Assembly: GCF_012641475.1 (NCBI RefSeq)
Contig: NZ_JABAIL010000005.1
Coordinates: 434,001 to 498,000 of the forward strand
Reading direction: 5' to 3'
DNA from: Flammeovirga agarivorans
Lineage (GTDB): Bacteria > Bacteroidota > Bacteroidia > Cytophagales > Flammeovirgaceae
DNA length: 64,000 nt
Part shown: positions 19,539-28,500 of the stretch, piece by piece
Layout: each line of letters begins with the position of its first letter
Position numbering within the stretch: the first letter of the stretch is position 1
Notes under the pieces: generated by a model
What the model saw: only the letters and a program-made list of their open reading frames with translations
Database searches by the model: none
What the model was told of the DNA's origin: nothing
Made by a program: the position numbers and the translations under genes

Positions 19539-20394
19539 ATAATTGAAATTTTACAATTGAACCTACAGGCATTTGAGCTAATTGATCACATGCCCTTGCA
19601 GATAAATTTAATGCTCTGATGTATCCGCCAGAAGTGGGTGCATCAGACATCATTATTATTGGTGTGCCTGAGCTTGTGATTTGTACAGTACCCTTTACCA
19701 TTCCAGAAGAAATTATTTCTTTTTGTTGTCCTAATTCAATTTCGTCTCCCTCTAATCTATATCCAATTCTGTTGATATCTTTAGAAACTGTGAATGAAGT
19801 GTTGATAAGTTTTTGTTTTGACGAATCAGGAAGAATATTCCATTCAGGTCCTTGGTAAACTTGTAAAGAAGCTTCTTTATTAAATTTTTGAGGCTTAATT
19901 ACACTAAAGCTATTCTTTAGTACTTCGTGTTTACTGAGCCTAATAATGTCTCCTTTTTGTAAAGTACGTCCATAAAAGCCACCAAATTGGGCTGGAAGGT
20001 AAGTGGAATAGCTTTCATAAACTTTCTCCAATTGTGGTATACCGCTAAAGGCTAGATAACCATAAACACCCTGTTTTGAGAAGCCTATTTCTAAAATATC
20101 ACCTGTAGTTAAAACAATAATTTTACCTTGAGGGACCGCATATTTATTTAAATTGATACCCATATGTGCTCCAAAAAAGGCTACTGAAAATTCGGTTAGT
20201 GCCTTAATTGTACATCCTATTTGACACATTTCTAACACCGGTGCATTCGGTGCATTACCCAGGATTGAATTAGCAATTTGAGCAGAAGATTCATCCATAA
20301 AGCCAGAAACAGGAATACCTTGATCTTGGACACCAAATCTACCGCCATCCTGAAATGTAGTCATCAAGCCAGGTTTTATCACTTCAAAACTCAT
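19537..20394 (-). CDS. pxpC: 5-oxoprolinase subunit C (biotin-dependent carboxyltransferase family)
   Basis: Subunit of the prokaryotic ATP-dependent 5-oxoprolinase that opens 5-oxoproline (pyroglutamate) to glutamate. 285 residues, normal for PxpC/KipA. It opens with the family signature EVIKPGLMTTFQDGGRFG, followed by GIPVSGFMDESSAQIANSILGN. Near the C-terminus lies EIISSGMVKGTVQITSSGTPIIMMSDAPTSGGY, the conserved AHS2 block. It is the last gene of pxpABC: the start codon directly follows the pxpB stop without spacing, indicating coupled translation. Confidence 0.95.
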   Translation of the reverse strand: MSFEVIKPGLMTTFQDGGRFGVQDQGIPVSGFMDESSAQIANSILGNAPNAPVLEMCQIGCTIKALTEFSVAFFGAHMGINLNKYAVPQGKIIVLTTGDILEIGFSKQGVYGYLAFSGIPQLEKVYESYSTYLPAQFGGFYGRTLQKGDIIRLSKHEVLKNSFSVIKPQKFNKEASLQVYQGPEWNILPDSSKQKLINTSFTVSKDINRIGYRLEGDEIELGQQKEIISSGMVKGTVQITSSGTPIIMMSDAPTSGGYIRALNLSARACDQLAQMPVGSIVKFQL

Positions 20395-21057
20395 TTATTC
20401 CGATTTTAATTGTTGATATGTTGATAAGTCTATGGGTTTGAACTTTACCTGATCACCCATTTGAATTAAAGGAGACTTATTCACAGAAAATATTGAGATG
20501 GGTGTCTGACCTATTATCTGCCAACCTCCTGGTGTTGCTTGTGGGTAAATACCTGTTTGTTTATCGGCCAATCCGACTGCTCCAGCTGGAATCTTTAATC
20601 TGGGAACTTTTTTTCTTGGAATAAACAGTTGAGGGGCTAAACCTCCTAAATACATAAACCCAGGAGAGAACCCCAACATATAAACCGTATAGGTAGTTGA
20701 TGTATGATATTGAATAATTTCTTTAATAGATAATCCTAAACTTTGACTCACTTCATTAATATCTATCCCGAGCTGCTCGTCATAGCATACAGGAATTTCC
20801 ACAATCTTACTTTTGGAATGATGTATCGTAGGGATATCTAGAGAGACTAACAGCTCTTTTAGGGAAGAAAATTGTTGGTGTTTAGAATCAAAAAGTATGG
20901 TAATAGAAGTATAAGCAGGGATAATGGATAATACACCTTTTATATTAATCGATAGAAGGTGTTTATACCAACTTTTTACTTGCTGATGAATTTTTAAAGA
21001 CACTTCGTTTTCGAACTGAATGATCAAAGCACTTTCTCCATATGGTTTAATTTCCAT
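20395..21057 (-). CDS. pxpB: 5-oxoprolinase subunit B
   Basis: 220 residues, the AHS1/KipI-type subunit that pairs with PxpC. It opens MEIKPYGESALIIQFENEV. The hallmark block YMLGFSPGFMYLGGLAPQLFIPRKKVPRLKIPAGAV is present, then GIYPQATPGGWQIIGQTP. The start overlaps the last 11 bp of pxpA, and the stop abuts pxpC, so the three are one operon. The B. subtilis relative (KipI) inhibits the sporulation kinase KinA, but in this phylum the enzyme role is the sensible reading. Confidence 0.95.
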   Translation of the reverse strand: MEIKPYGESALIIQFENEVSLKIHQQVKSWYKHLLSINIKGVLSIIPAYTSITILFDSKHQQFSSLKELLVSLDIPTIHHSKSKIVEIPVCYDEQLGIDINEVSQSLGLSIKEIIQYHTSTTYTVYMLGFSPGFMYLGGLAPQLFIPRKKVPRLKIPAGAVGLADKQTGIYPQATPGGWQIIGQTPISIFSVNKSPLIQMGDQVKFKPIDLSTYQQLKSE

Positions 21058-21802
21058 GCTGTATAAATGATTGGATACTTGAAGAGTGTTCTGTTAATTG
21101 TTGATGTACATATTTTAGAAGTGCTAAAGCTTCAGGCGTATCTCCATGGAAACAAATGCTATCAACTTTCATATCAATAGATAGTTGATCGATAGTATTG
21201 ACCTGTTGAAGTGATATCATTTGGTCAATTTGCTCCCAAACTTCAGTGGGTGAATGAATAACAGCTCCATGCTGACTTCTAGCGACTAATTGACCAGCAT
21301 TAGTATATTTTCTATCAGCAAATCCCTCTTTAATAAAAGTAATGTTATTCTTTAGACATATAGCTTCTAATTCCGAATTGGGCATACCCAAGATAGGAAG
21401 CTCTGGATTGATTGCTAAAACTACTTGAGCAATAACTTCTGCAGTGCTTATATCAACCATTGCTTTATTGTATAAAGCACCGTGAGGTTTAATATACTCC
21501 ACATTTATATTCTGAAGCTTTGCGAGTTCAATAAGCTGTTGAATTTGCTGAGTTAGGGTACTTTTTAATTCAGTAGTAGAAATGTCAATCACTTTTCTAC
21601 CAAAATTTTCTTTATCTGGATAAGAAGGATGTGCACCAATAGTTACATGATACTTTTTAGCTAGAGCAATTGTAGTTGACATTGAAGCAGTGGTTCCTGC
21701 ATGTCCGCCGCAAGCAATATTACAAGAAGAGACCAATTGAAGTAGTTCTTCGTCATATGGAAACCCCTCACCTAAATCAGCATTTAAATCTATAAACTTC
21801 AA
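21047..21802 (-). CDS. pxpA: 5-oxoprolinase subunit A (LamB/YcsF family)
   Basis: The PxpA subunit of 5-oxoprolinase, 251 residues. The family opening DLNADLGEGFPYDEELLQLVSSCNIACGGHAGT, the GAHPSYPD motif and the VEYIKPHGALYNKA block are intact. The start codon appears to be TTG at 21802, because no in-frame ATG precedes the conserved DLNADLGEG segment. The gene heads pxpABC; no 5-oxoproline transporter gene is adjacent. Upstream is a 278-bp gap shared with a divergent lipoprotein gene, without a recognisable promoter box. Confidence 0.95.
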   Translation of the reverse strand: MKFIDLNADLGEGFPYDEELLQLVSSCNIACGGHAGTTASMSTTIALAKKYHVTIGAHPSYPDKENFGRKVIDISTTELKSTLTQQIQQLIELAKLQNINVEYIKPHGALYNKAMVDISTAEVIAQVVLAINPELPILGMPNSELEAICLKNNITFIKEGFADRKYTNAGQLVARSQHGAVIHSPTEVWEQIDQMISLQQVNTIDQLSIDMKVDSICFHGDTPEALALLKYVHQQLTEHSSSIQSFIQHGN

Positions 21803-22080
21803 AATTCTTGTTTTTTGGAGGAAAGTTACGCACTCCTGTATTAGTAATCAACCATTAAAAATGATATAAAAACAGTTGTCTATCAATTATTTATATCATT
21901 TTATTACGTGTTGAATTCTAATAAGTGAATATTCTATTCTGTTATATTACTAATTAGAGTAAGCTAATTGACTTTTTTTCATTTATTTACATTACATGTG
22001 TGTGTTTTGAGTGTTCAGTGTAAAAAAGAATTATTTCGTTAGAAAAGTTGTCTTCGAGATACATGAACGATTCTATTGCT

Positions 22081-22545
22081 ATGAAAAAATATTCTATTAC
22101 CCACTTATTAGTATTTATTCCCTTATTTATTTTTACTAGTTGTTTTGATCAATTAGCAGATGATGCTGAGGTGTCTTCAAACGTTTCTGAAAATGTAGTG
22201 GGGCAGTATCTGATTACCGGATTTCAATATGATGGTGTTGCCGATGTAGATTCTCTTACAACAACAACGTATGGAGATAGCTATATCACATTGACAAGAC
22301 AGGCAGATAGTTTAGTATCTATTCGTTTGGTTTTAGAAACAGAAGTAATAGATTTTGCATGGAATCTTCAAGAGCAAAAAGTTGAAGATATAGGTCACCA
22401 ATCATCAGAATATGAATTTTTGGTTGAACCTGGTAAGACTTCATTAAATAATCTCCATTTGTATATTACTGAGGATAGAAAACTGAGAGCGGTATTTGAT
22501 CCGGCTTTGCAGCCTAACATAAAATCAATTCATGCTGAGATGTAG
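22081..22545 (+). CDS. Small lipoprotein of unknown function
   Basis: 154 residues from the ATG at 22081. Earlier in-frame starts (TTG 22048, ATG 22063) would put extra residues before the signal sequence. MKKYSITHLLVFIPLFIFTSC is a lipoprotein signal with the lipid-bearing Cys21, followed by Asp-rich residues. The mature protein looks like a small beta-sandwich: GQYLITGFQYDGV, DSYITLTRQADSLVSIRLVLE. No family recognised. It stands alone between pxpA (divergent) and the Bax-inhibitor gene (convergent). Confidence 0.75.
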   Translation: MKKYSITHLLVFIPLFIFTSCFDQLADDAEVSSNVSENVVGQYLITGFQYDGVADVDSLTTTTYGDSYITLTRQADSLVSIRLVLETEVIDFAWNLQEQKVEDIGHQSSEYEFLVEPGKTSLNNLHLYITEDRKLRAVFDPALQPNIKSIHAEM

Positions 22546-22562
22546 AAATTGATCATAATAAA

Positions 22563-22596
22563 AAAGTCACCTACTTTAAAAGCAGGTGACTTTCTT
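22563..22596. terminator. Terminator between lipoprotein and Bax-inhibitor genes
   Basis: A 10-bp stem (22563-22572 with 22584-22593). On the minus strand the stem is followed by a six-T run, so it suits the minus-strand gene best, but it may serve both. Confidence 0.7.
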
Positions 22597-22618
22597 CTAA
22601 ATAATATTAATAGATGTT

Positions 22619-23332
22619 CTAGTCTCTACTAGAACCACCAAAAAATCTTAGTAAGAATAAGAAAAGGTTGATGAAGTCTAAGTATAAACTTAAAGCACCA
22701 AGAATAACCATTTTCTTAGCCGATTCACCATCTAAGATAGCATGGCTCATTTCTTTTAATTTTTGAGTGTCATATGCAATTAACCCAACGAAGATTAATA
22801 CACCTACACCAGAAATTAGCCAATATAATGTTGAACTAGCAATAAATATGTTTACAATAGATGTAATGATTAAACCTAAAAGAGCCATCATAAGTAAACT
22901 ACCCATTGATGAAAGATCTTTTTTAGTGGTCATACCGTAAACGCTCATAGCAACGAATGTACCTGCTGTTACAAAGAAAGTACTGACGATTGCGTTGAGG
23001 TCATAAACATAAAATATACTAGATAATGTTGCTCCTGTTAATGCTGAATAAGCAAGGAATAGAATTGTAGCTGTAGCAGAAGACATTCTATTAATGGCTC
23101 CACTTAATGCGAATACTAAACCTAATTGGGCAATAATTAATATCCATCTCATGTTGGCTACCATCATCATAGTATCATATGAATTGGCAATAAACATAGA
23201 TGTTGCAGCAGTAATTGCAAGGCCACCACTCATCCAACCATAAACTTTAGTCATGAATGAGTTTTGTACATTAATCACATCTTTTTCAGAATGTTGATAA
23301 CGACCGTACGATTGATAGTTTGTCTCTCTCAT
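22619..23332 (-). CDS. Bax inhibitor-1/YccA family membrane protein
   Basis: 237 residues with seven hydrophobic helices after a polar tail that ends YGRYQHSEKDVINVQNSFM. The conserved helix-one pattern MTKVYGWMSGGLAITAATS is present, as are the later VGLIAYDTQKLKEM segment (the family's Asp-containing final helix) and LYLDFINLFLFLLRFFGG, the classic C-terminus. Homologues form pH- or calcium-sensitive leak channels or act in protein quality control; the exact role in bacteria is uncertain. It lies 53 bp downstream of yggS in the same orientation, so it may be co-transcribed. Confidence 0.95.
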   Translation of the reverse strand: MRETNYQSYGRYQHSEKDVINVQNSFMTKVYGWMSGGLAITAATSMFIANSYDTMMMVANMRWILIIAQLGLVFALSGAINRMSSATATILFLAYSALTGATLSSIFYVYDLNAIVSTFFVTAGTFVAMSVYGMTTKKDLSSMGSLLMMALLGLIITSIVNIFIASSTLYWLISGVGVLIFVGLIAYDTQKLKEMSHAILDGESAKKMVILGALSLYLDFINLFLFLLRFFGGSSRD

Positions 23333-23385
23333 TTTGATAAACGATAATATTTTGTATGTATTTAAACGTATAAAATCTTTAAATG

Positions 23386-24072
23386 TTACAATTTGCCATA
23401 GTTTCTAGCACCGAAAATAGCACTACCAACACGTACCATTGTACTGCCTTCTTCTACTGCAATTTTGTAATCTCCGCTCATACCCATTGAGATTTCTTGA
23501 AGATCAATATTATCTAAATGGTTGAATGTTGCTTTTAAATCGTCAAAAAGAGATTTTAAAGATGCGAACTCTGATTTCACTTGTGATTGATCTGATGTGT
23601 TAGTTGCCATACCCATAACACCAACCACTCGTACGTTTTTCATAGATTGAAACTCATCTGAAGATAAGAAATTTTTAACTTCTTCCTTATCAAATCCAAA
23701 TTTAGTTTCCTCATTAGCAATGTATATCTGTAATAATACATCGATAATACGATCGTTTTGTTCTGCTCTTTTTTGAACTTCTTTTAGTAACCTTGGGCTA
23801 TCAATAGAATGAATCAAAGAGATAAAAGGGGCAATATATTTTACCTTATTTCTCTGTAAATGACCAATCATATGCCATTGAATATCCTTTGGTAGAACTT
23901 CATTTTTGTCAACCAGTTCTTGTACTTTATTTTCACCAAAGATACGTTGTCCTGCATCATAAGCTTCCTGTAACATTTCGACAGGTTTCGTTTTACTTAC
24001 TGCAACAAGTTTACAAGGAGTACCTTCTAATTCTTGGTTGAATTTTTTAAGATTTTCTGAAATGGATGACAT
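23386..24072 (-). CDS. yggS: YggS-family pyridoxal phosphate homeostasis protein
   Basis: PLP-binding protein of the YggS/PLPBP family, which keeps the balance of free pyridoxal phosphate; no catalytic activity is known. I chose the ATG at 24072 (MSSISENLKKF), as the longer frame to 24132 adds 20 residues overlapping the preceding gene. 228 residues, as expected. Motifs: KLVAVSKTKPVEML with the PLP-binding Lys, RIFGENKVQELVDK, IQWHMIGHLQRNKVKY, and EISMGMSGDYKIAVEEGSTMVRVGSAIFG at the end. It starts 8 bp after the DUF4199 gene and probably belongs to its operon. Confidence 0.96.
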   Translation of the reverse strand: MSSISENLKKFNQELEGTPCKLVAVSKTKPVEMLQEAYDAGQRIFGENKVQELVDKNEVLPKDIQWHMIGHLQRNKVKYIAPFISLIHSIDSPRLLKEVQKRAEQNDRIIDVLLQIYIANEETKFGFDKEEVKNFLSSDEFQSMKNVRVVGVMGMATNTSDQSQVKSEFASLKSLFDDLKATFNHLDNIDLQEISMGMSGDYKIAVEEGSTMVRVGSAIFGARNYGKL

Positions 24073-24080
24073 GTATAAAA

Positions 24081-24641
24081 TTATTTCTTTTTGATAATCA
24101 ACATAAATACAAAAGTTAGGAATAGTCCCCATAAAAACAAACGACCTGCTTGATCGAAAGCTAGATTGCTTGCACTGAGATCTTTAAGCATTTCTACTTG
24201 TTTAATATATTCAGGTTCTGTTAAACTTTCTGCAATTTGCTCTTTTCCTTCTGTAAGTATTAAAGTTAAGGACTCTATATGTCTATTAATAATAGCTTTC
24301 CCCATTACTTTTGTAGATAGGATAATATTTAAGATGAAGCAATAAGCTGTTGAAGCAGTAATATTTAAAGTAAGTCCTATCAGAAGGCCTTGAGGTATTA
24401 AAATTCTACCTTGGTTTACTCTAAACCTGAAATAGGCCATTGAGGCTGCAAACATGAAGCCATAGACCGGAGGAAAAAAGGTGTCTTTCCATTTAGCAAA
24501 TACACTTAAATCTAAATAATAGAATAGGATCACTAATAATGATAGGGTGATTGAACTTATTACGCCAAAAATAACACCTATTTTAAATAAGTCTGGGCGA
24601 ATAAATTTAAGTGGCTGAATCTTGTTTGTTTGTTCTTCCAT
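24081..24641 (-). CDS. DUF4199-family membrane protein
   Basis: 186 residues with four helices: FKIGVIFGVISSITLSLLVILFYYL, a second with VYGFMFAASMAYFRFR, a third with GLLIGLTLNITASTAYCFILNIIL, and a final one with LFLWGLFLTFVFMLIIKKK. This topology, with a helical periplasmic loop between helices three and four, matches the DUF4199 family, which is mostly found in Bacteroidota and has no known function. It leads yggS. A TATTTTTG box on the minus strand lies 19 nt before the ATG. Confidence 0.82.
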   Translation of the reverse strand: MEEQTNKIQPLKFIRPDLFKIGVIFGVISSITLSLLVILFYYLDLSVFAKWKDTFFPPVYGFMFAASMAYFRFRVNQGRILIPQGLLIGLTLNITASTAYCFILNIILSTKVMGKAIINRHIESLTLILTEGKEQIAESLTEPEYIKQVEMLKDLSASNLAFDQAGRLFLWGLFLTFVFMLIIKKK

Positions 24642-24659
24642 AACTGTGTTTTAATGCGA

Positions 24660-24667
24660 CAAAAATA
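24660..24667 (-). promoter_or_regulatory. Probable -7 box for DUF4199-yggS
   Basis: The minus strand reads TATTTTTG, a TAnnTTTG match, 19 nt before the DUF4199 start. Confidence 0.4.
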
Positions 24668-24742
24668 GCATTAAAATGAGTAAGAACTAAGAAGTAAAGG
24701 ACAAGAAGTAAAAGATAACAGATTATTTAAGGATAATTATTC

Positions 24743-26782
24743 CTATAGTCTGATGAGTAAGAGTGTGAAATCATCGTCCATCGCTTTCTTACCCATAAAA
24801 GCATAAATGTCTTCTAAGATTTTATTGGCAATCTCTTTTAATGGTAAGTTGTTGTTATTTTCGATGATGGTTTGCATGTGCTCGTAACCATATTCATCTA
24901 CACCATTTTTACTTCTTGCTTCAGTAATACCATCAGTATATAAAACAAGCAAGTCACCATGGTTGTATTTTATTTCGTGATTATGGATGAACTTTTTGTA
25001 AGAATTGTTTCTAACTATACCAAGTCCAAGTCCTCTGTTGTCCAAGAAAGTTGCTTCTCTACTTTCTGCATTATAGTATAATGTAGGACAGTGTCCTGCT
25101 CTAGCAAAATCTACTTTCTTCTCTTCTGTATTTACATGAAGGTATGTGGCAGTAATAAAGGTATCTCTTTGTATACATCCTGTTAAGGCTGCATTTGCTT
25201 TGGTGAAGAATTCGCTTGGTAAAATATTCTCCTCCCTTGCTAAAGATTGGTAAATACCTTTCATTTGAGCCATATTGAAAGCAGCTTTAGGGCCTTTTCC
25301 AGATACGTCAGCAATAATAAAACTTACTTCATTATCATTTAGACGGTGCATATCATAATAGTCACCACCCACAACAATAGCAGGTTCCCAAGTGACATAC
25401 ACTTCTATATTTTCATTGATTTCTAGACTCTTTGGCATTAAGGCTTCTTGCGTTTGCTTAGCAATCTGCATTGAGTTTTTGTATACCTCATTTTTGACGG
25501 CCTTAGAGAGTAAGTCTAAATTGAATAAGGCGATACCAGCTTGAGCAACGTATGTACTAACAGTTGCTTGCATTACTGAATCGATAGAATTATGAAGTCG
25601 TTTTACAAGAATCAATGACCCTTTTACTTCTTGATCAACAATGATAGGAAGTGCAAGTATAGATCTATAATTCCTATTAGCGTTTTCTTTTTTGAAGTAA
25701 GGCTGGAAATTTAGTTTCGAAGGTGCCTGACCTTCATAACTAGCATCTCTTAAGTCTTGTAATACAATTTTGATGTCTTCTTCTGTAATTCCTGTGACAA
25801 CTTTCACATGGTAATCATTATCCATGATCCAGCCGGCATCTGCTTGTATACTTTTTAGAGAACTATTGAGAAGTACTTTGTATACATCAGCATCTTTTTT
25901 ACCATCTCGAACCGCTAAACTTAAATCTCTAAAACTACTGATTTCTTGTTCTTTTTTCTCAAATACCGAAGAGGTAGGTAAACTAAACAGCATAAATAAT
26001 GTTGAAGATGCTGCGTAGACAAAAACAAAAATCAATAATGTAAGTGGGAAGAGGTTTTTAATTAAATCATCCGAAATTAAAGACTGCTCATAAAAGTAAA
26101 ATTGGAAACTAGCCACAAAATAACTTAAGGCTAACATGATAAATGCCAGCTTAAAAATACCTTGAATCTTCTGTTGGAAGTTGAGGTGGGGTACCCATCT
26201 TACATTCACAGAAATAACTAAAATCCATACTGTTAAGAAGAAAATTGGAATCTTGAAGTAGACGTCAATTGTTCCAATTCTAAAGAAGTGAGCTAGCATT
26301 GTGATCCCTAAAAAGATCTCAAACAGTAGCCATGTATAGTGTGTAAATCGAGTTTGCTCAAAGAGAATAAGCTTCTTCCAGGTGACAAAAGTACTGATAA
26401 GCAGTGTCATCAATAAGGTGAATTCTACATGGAAGAATATGGCATAAAGGAAGGGGAGGTTGTATTTCATCTCATCCCTAAGCCATGTGAGCAAAAGATT
26501 TACACCCATAGACAGCAATGTGGAAAGTAATGCGACCACAAATATCTGCCAGAGCAACCCTTGGAAATCACGCTCTTTTGGTTGAAAGAAAAGCCAAATA
26601 ATAAAATAAGAACTAATAATCCAGATGTTCAGAATTAAACCTTTTACAAAAGAAGGGAATGGAGCATGAGGAATATTATAATCGGTTAGATACTGTTCTC
26701 TTACACCAATCATTAGCAATAAAAGCCAGCTTACAATGCATGCCATTGTACTGATTCTTTTAATGCTCTTGTAATTGAACAT
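24743..26782 (-). CDS. Membrane-bound PP2C-type (SpoIIE) serine phosphatase with GAF domain
   Basis: 679 residues. The N-terminal 265 residues contain about seven to eight membrane helices. A GAF-like domain spans about 285-425, and a SpoIIE/RsbU-type PP2C phosphatase spans about 455-679. The catalytic metal motifs are intact: VVGGDYYDM, FIIADVSGKGPKAA, LLVLYTDGITEARS and MDDDFTLLLIRL. Such proteins dephosphorylate anti-anti-sigma or STAS-type partners in response to a membrane or ligand signal. No anti-sigma kinase or STAS gene is nearby, so the target is unknown. Confidence 0.92.
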   Translation of the reverse strand: MFNYKSIKRISTMACIVSWLLLLMIGVREQYLTDYNIPHAPFPSFVKGLILNIWIISSYFIIWLFFQPKERDFQGLLWQIFVVALLSTLLSMGVNLLLTWLRDEMKYNLPFLYAIFFHVEFTLLMTLLISTFVTWKKLILFEQTRFTHYTWLLFEIFLGITMLAHFFRIGTIDVYFKIPIFFLTVWILVISVNVRWVPHLNFQQKIQGIFKLAFIMLALSYFVASFQFYFYEQSLISDDLIKNLFPLTLLIFVFVYAASSTLFMLFSLPTSSVFEKKEQEISSFRDLSLAVRDGKKDADVYKVLLNSSLKSIQADAGWIMDNDYHVKVVTGITEEDIKIVLQDLRDASYEGQAPSKLNFQPYFKKENANRNYRSILALPIIVDQEVKGSLILVKRLHNSIDSVMQATVSTYVAQAGIALFNLDLLSKAVKNEVYKNSMQIAKQTQEALMPKSLEINENIEVYVTWEPAIVVGGDYYDMHRLNDNEVSFIIADVSGKGPKAAFNMAQMKGIYQSLAREENILPSEFFTKANAALTGCIQRDTFITATYLHVNTEEKKVDFARAGHCPTLYYNAESREATFLDNRGLGLGIVRNNSYKKFIHNHEIKYNHGDLLVLYTDGITEARSKNGVDEYGYEHMQTIIENNNNLPLKEIANKILEDIYAFMGKKAMDDDFTLLLIRL

Positions 26783-26915
26783 ATCGTTTATTTTGACCGT
26801 CTTATCGATAATTATTTGCTTTTATAAAATGAATTTTATTTGATTAAGTTTATCTACTTAAGAAAAGACCCTATATTGCATGTTCGATTCTTGAAATGAT
26901 ATTATAATCATTTGA

Positions 26916-26923
26916 CAAATATA
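26916..26923 (-). promoter_or_regulatory. Possible -7 box of the SpoIIE-phosphatase gene
   Basis: The minus strand reads TATATTTG, an exact consensus match, but it lies 134 nt from the start and no -33 element is obvious. Confidence 0.35.
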
Positions 26924-27006
26924 ATCGACAAATTGTGCTTTTCTATATTTAAAGCAACAATCTTAATAATGAATAACTCGCTTGATTTTTTTCATCACAA
27001 GCTATA

Positions 27007-28500
27007 GTGATAAGACATCAGATTCAAACATATAGAACTTGCCATTTTCGAAAGGATATATTTCTGTTCTTTATCCTTATTTTCAGCTTCTTCGTTATCG
27101 ATATACAAGCTCAGAATGACCTGTTATTAACAGGTTTAGATCAATATGCTAAGGATACAGTAGGGTATGTTCGTATCAATTCAGTAAACTTTATCGGTAA
27201 TAAAAAGACAAAAGAAAAAATCATTACCAGAGAGTTGGATATTGATAATGGATCTTTAGTACCCAAAAAAGGGATTAAAGATTATATCACTTCCGAACGA
27301 AATAAAGTTTTTAATACTCAGTTATTTGAGTCTGTAGATGTTTTAGTGACTGAGCAAGGAAAAGATACACTAAACGTCGATTTTATTATGGTGGAAAGGT
27401 GGTATACCTGGCCTGTTCCCCTTTTAGAATTAGCAGACCGTAGTTTCAATGAGTGGTGGAATAACAGAAACCATGATCTTAGTAGAATACAATATGGCTT
27501 AGATTTTAAGCAAAGAAATATGAGAGGTCGAAATGAAACACTTCATCTATTGGTGAAATTAGGTTTCTCAAGGCAATTCACATTAGGTTATTCATTCCCC
27601 TATATTGATAAACAGCAGAAAACAAGCTTATCCTTTAATACAACATTTAAGGAAGAAACCACAGTAGCTTACAAAACGGAGGAAAATAAATTTGTGGAGT
27701 ACGAAAATGATACTGAGGTTCAAAGAAGATCATACAAAGGAAATGTGAATTTTGGTAAAAGGTATGGTTTCTATGATCATCATAATTTGAACTTTGGTTT
27801 TACTTATGATGTAATTAATGATACAATTGCAGAACTTAATCCAGACTTCTTTTTAGAAGGACGTACTGAACTTCGTTACTTCACATTGAAATATACTTAT
27901 ACAAGAGATAAAAGAGATATTACAAGCTACCCACTCAATGGATATTATATTCAGGCTGGAATTGAAAAGACGGGTTTGGGTATATTTGATGACCTAAATG
28001 TAGTAAATGTAGATTGGTCATTGTGGAGGTTCTGGAATATGAGAAAATCCAATAGATGGTATTATTCTCTTGGGTTCTTAGGAAAGCTAGGCTTTCCAGA
28101 AAAAGTACCTTATAACCAAATGAGAGCAATTGGATATGGAGGTATGATTGTAAGAGGTTACGATAATTATGTTATTGAAGGTCAGAATGCAGGAGTAATA
28201 AAGAATGAACTCCGTTTAAGAGCATTATCTACTTCTCTTAACTTCCAGAATGTGATCAAATCGAAGCATGTGAAAAGAATACCAATCGATATTCTATTTA
28301 AATGTTATATAGATGCTGGTTATGCACACTTTAAAGATGTGGATCCTTCCAATGCAGATTTTACAAACACACCACTTTTAGGTTATGGTTTCGGTGTTGA
28401 TTTTGTCACTTTCTACAGTTCAGTACTTAAATTTGAATATTCCTTTAACCGACATGGTCGTGGAGGAGGATTATATTTCTACTATTCAGTAGATCTTTAA
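27007..28500 (+). CDS. BamA/TamA-family outer-membrane protein
   Basis: 497 residues with a GTG start at 27007; no in-frame ATG precedes the signal sequence. The signal ends near IDIQAQ. One POTRA-like domain (GYVRINSVNFIGNKKTKEKIITRELDI...FNTQLFESVDVLVTEQG) precedes a 16-strand-type barrel with GYSFPYIDKQQKTSLSFN, LKYTYTRDKRDITSYPLNGYYIQAGIEKTG and a C-terminus rich in aromatic residues. Full BamA has five POTRAs, so this is a smaller Omp85-superfamily member, probably for assembly or export of other proteins or lipids. Its stop overlaps the stop of the convergent ArsR gene. Confidence 0.88.
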   Translation: MIRHQIQTYRTCHFRKDIFLFFILIFSFFVIDIQAQNDLLLTGLDQYAKDTVGYVRINSVNFIGNKKTKEKIITRELDIDNGSLVPKKGIKDYITSERNKVFNTQLFESVDVLVTEQGKDTLNVDFIMVERWYTWPVPLLELADRSFNEWWNNRNHDLSRIQYGLDFKQRNMRGRNETLHLLVKLGFSRQFTLGYSFPYIDKQQKTSLSFNTTFKEETTVAYKTEENKFVEYENDTEVQRRSYKGNVNFGKRYGFYDHHNLNFGFTYDVINDTIAELNPDFFLEGRTELRYFTLKYTYTRDKRDITSYPLNGYYIQAGIEKTGLGIFDDLNVVNVDWSLWRFWNMRKSNRWYYSLGFLGKLGFPEKVPYNQMRAIGYGGMIVRGYDNYVIEGQNAGVIKNELRLRALSTSLNFQNVIKSKHVKRIPIDILFKCYIDAGYAHFKDVDPSNADFTNTPLLGYGFGVDFVTFYSSVLKFEYSFNRHGRGGGLYFYYSVDL

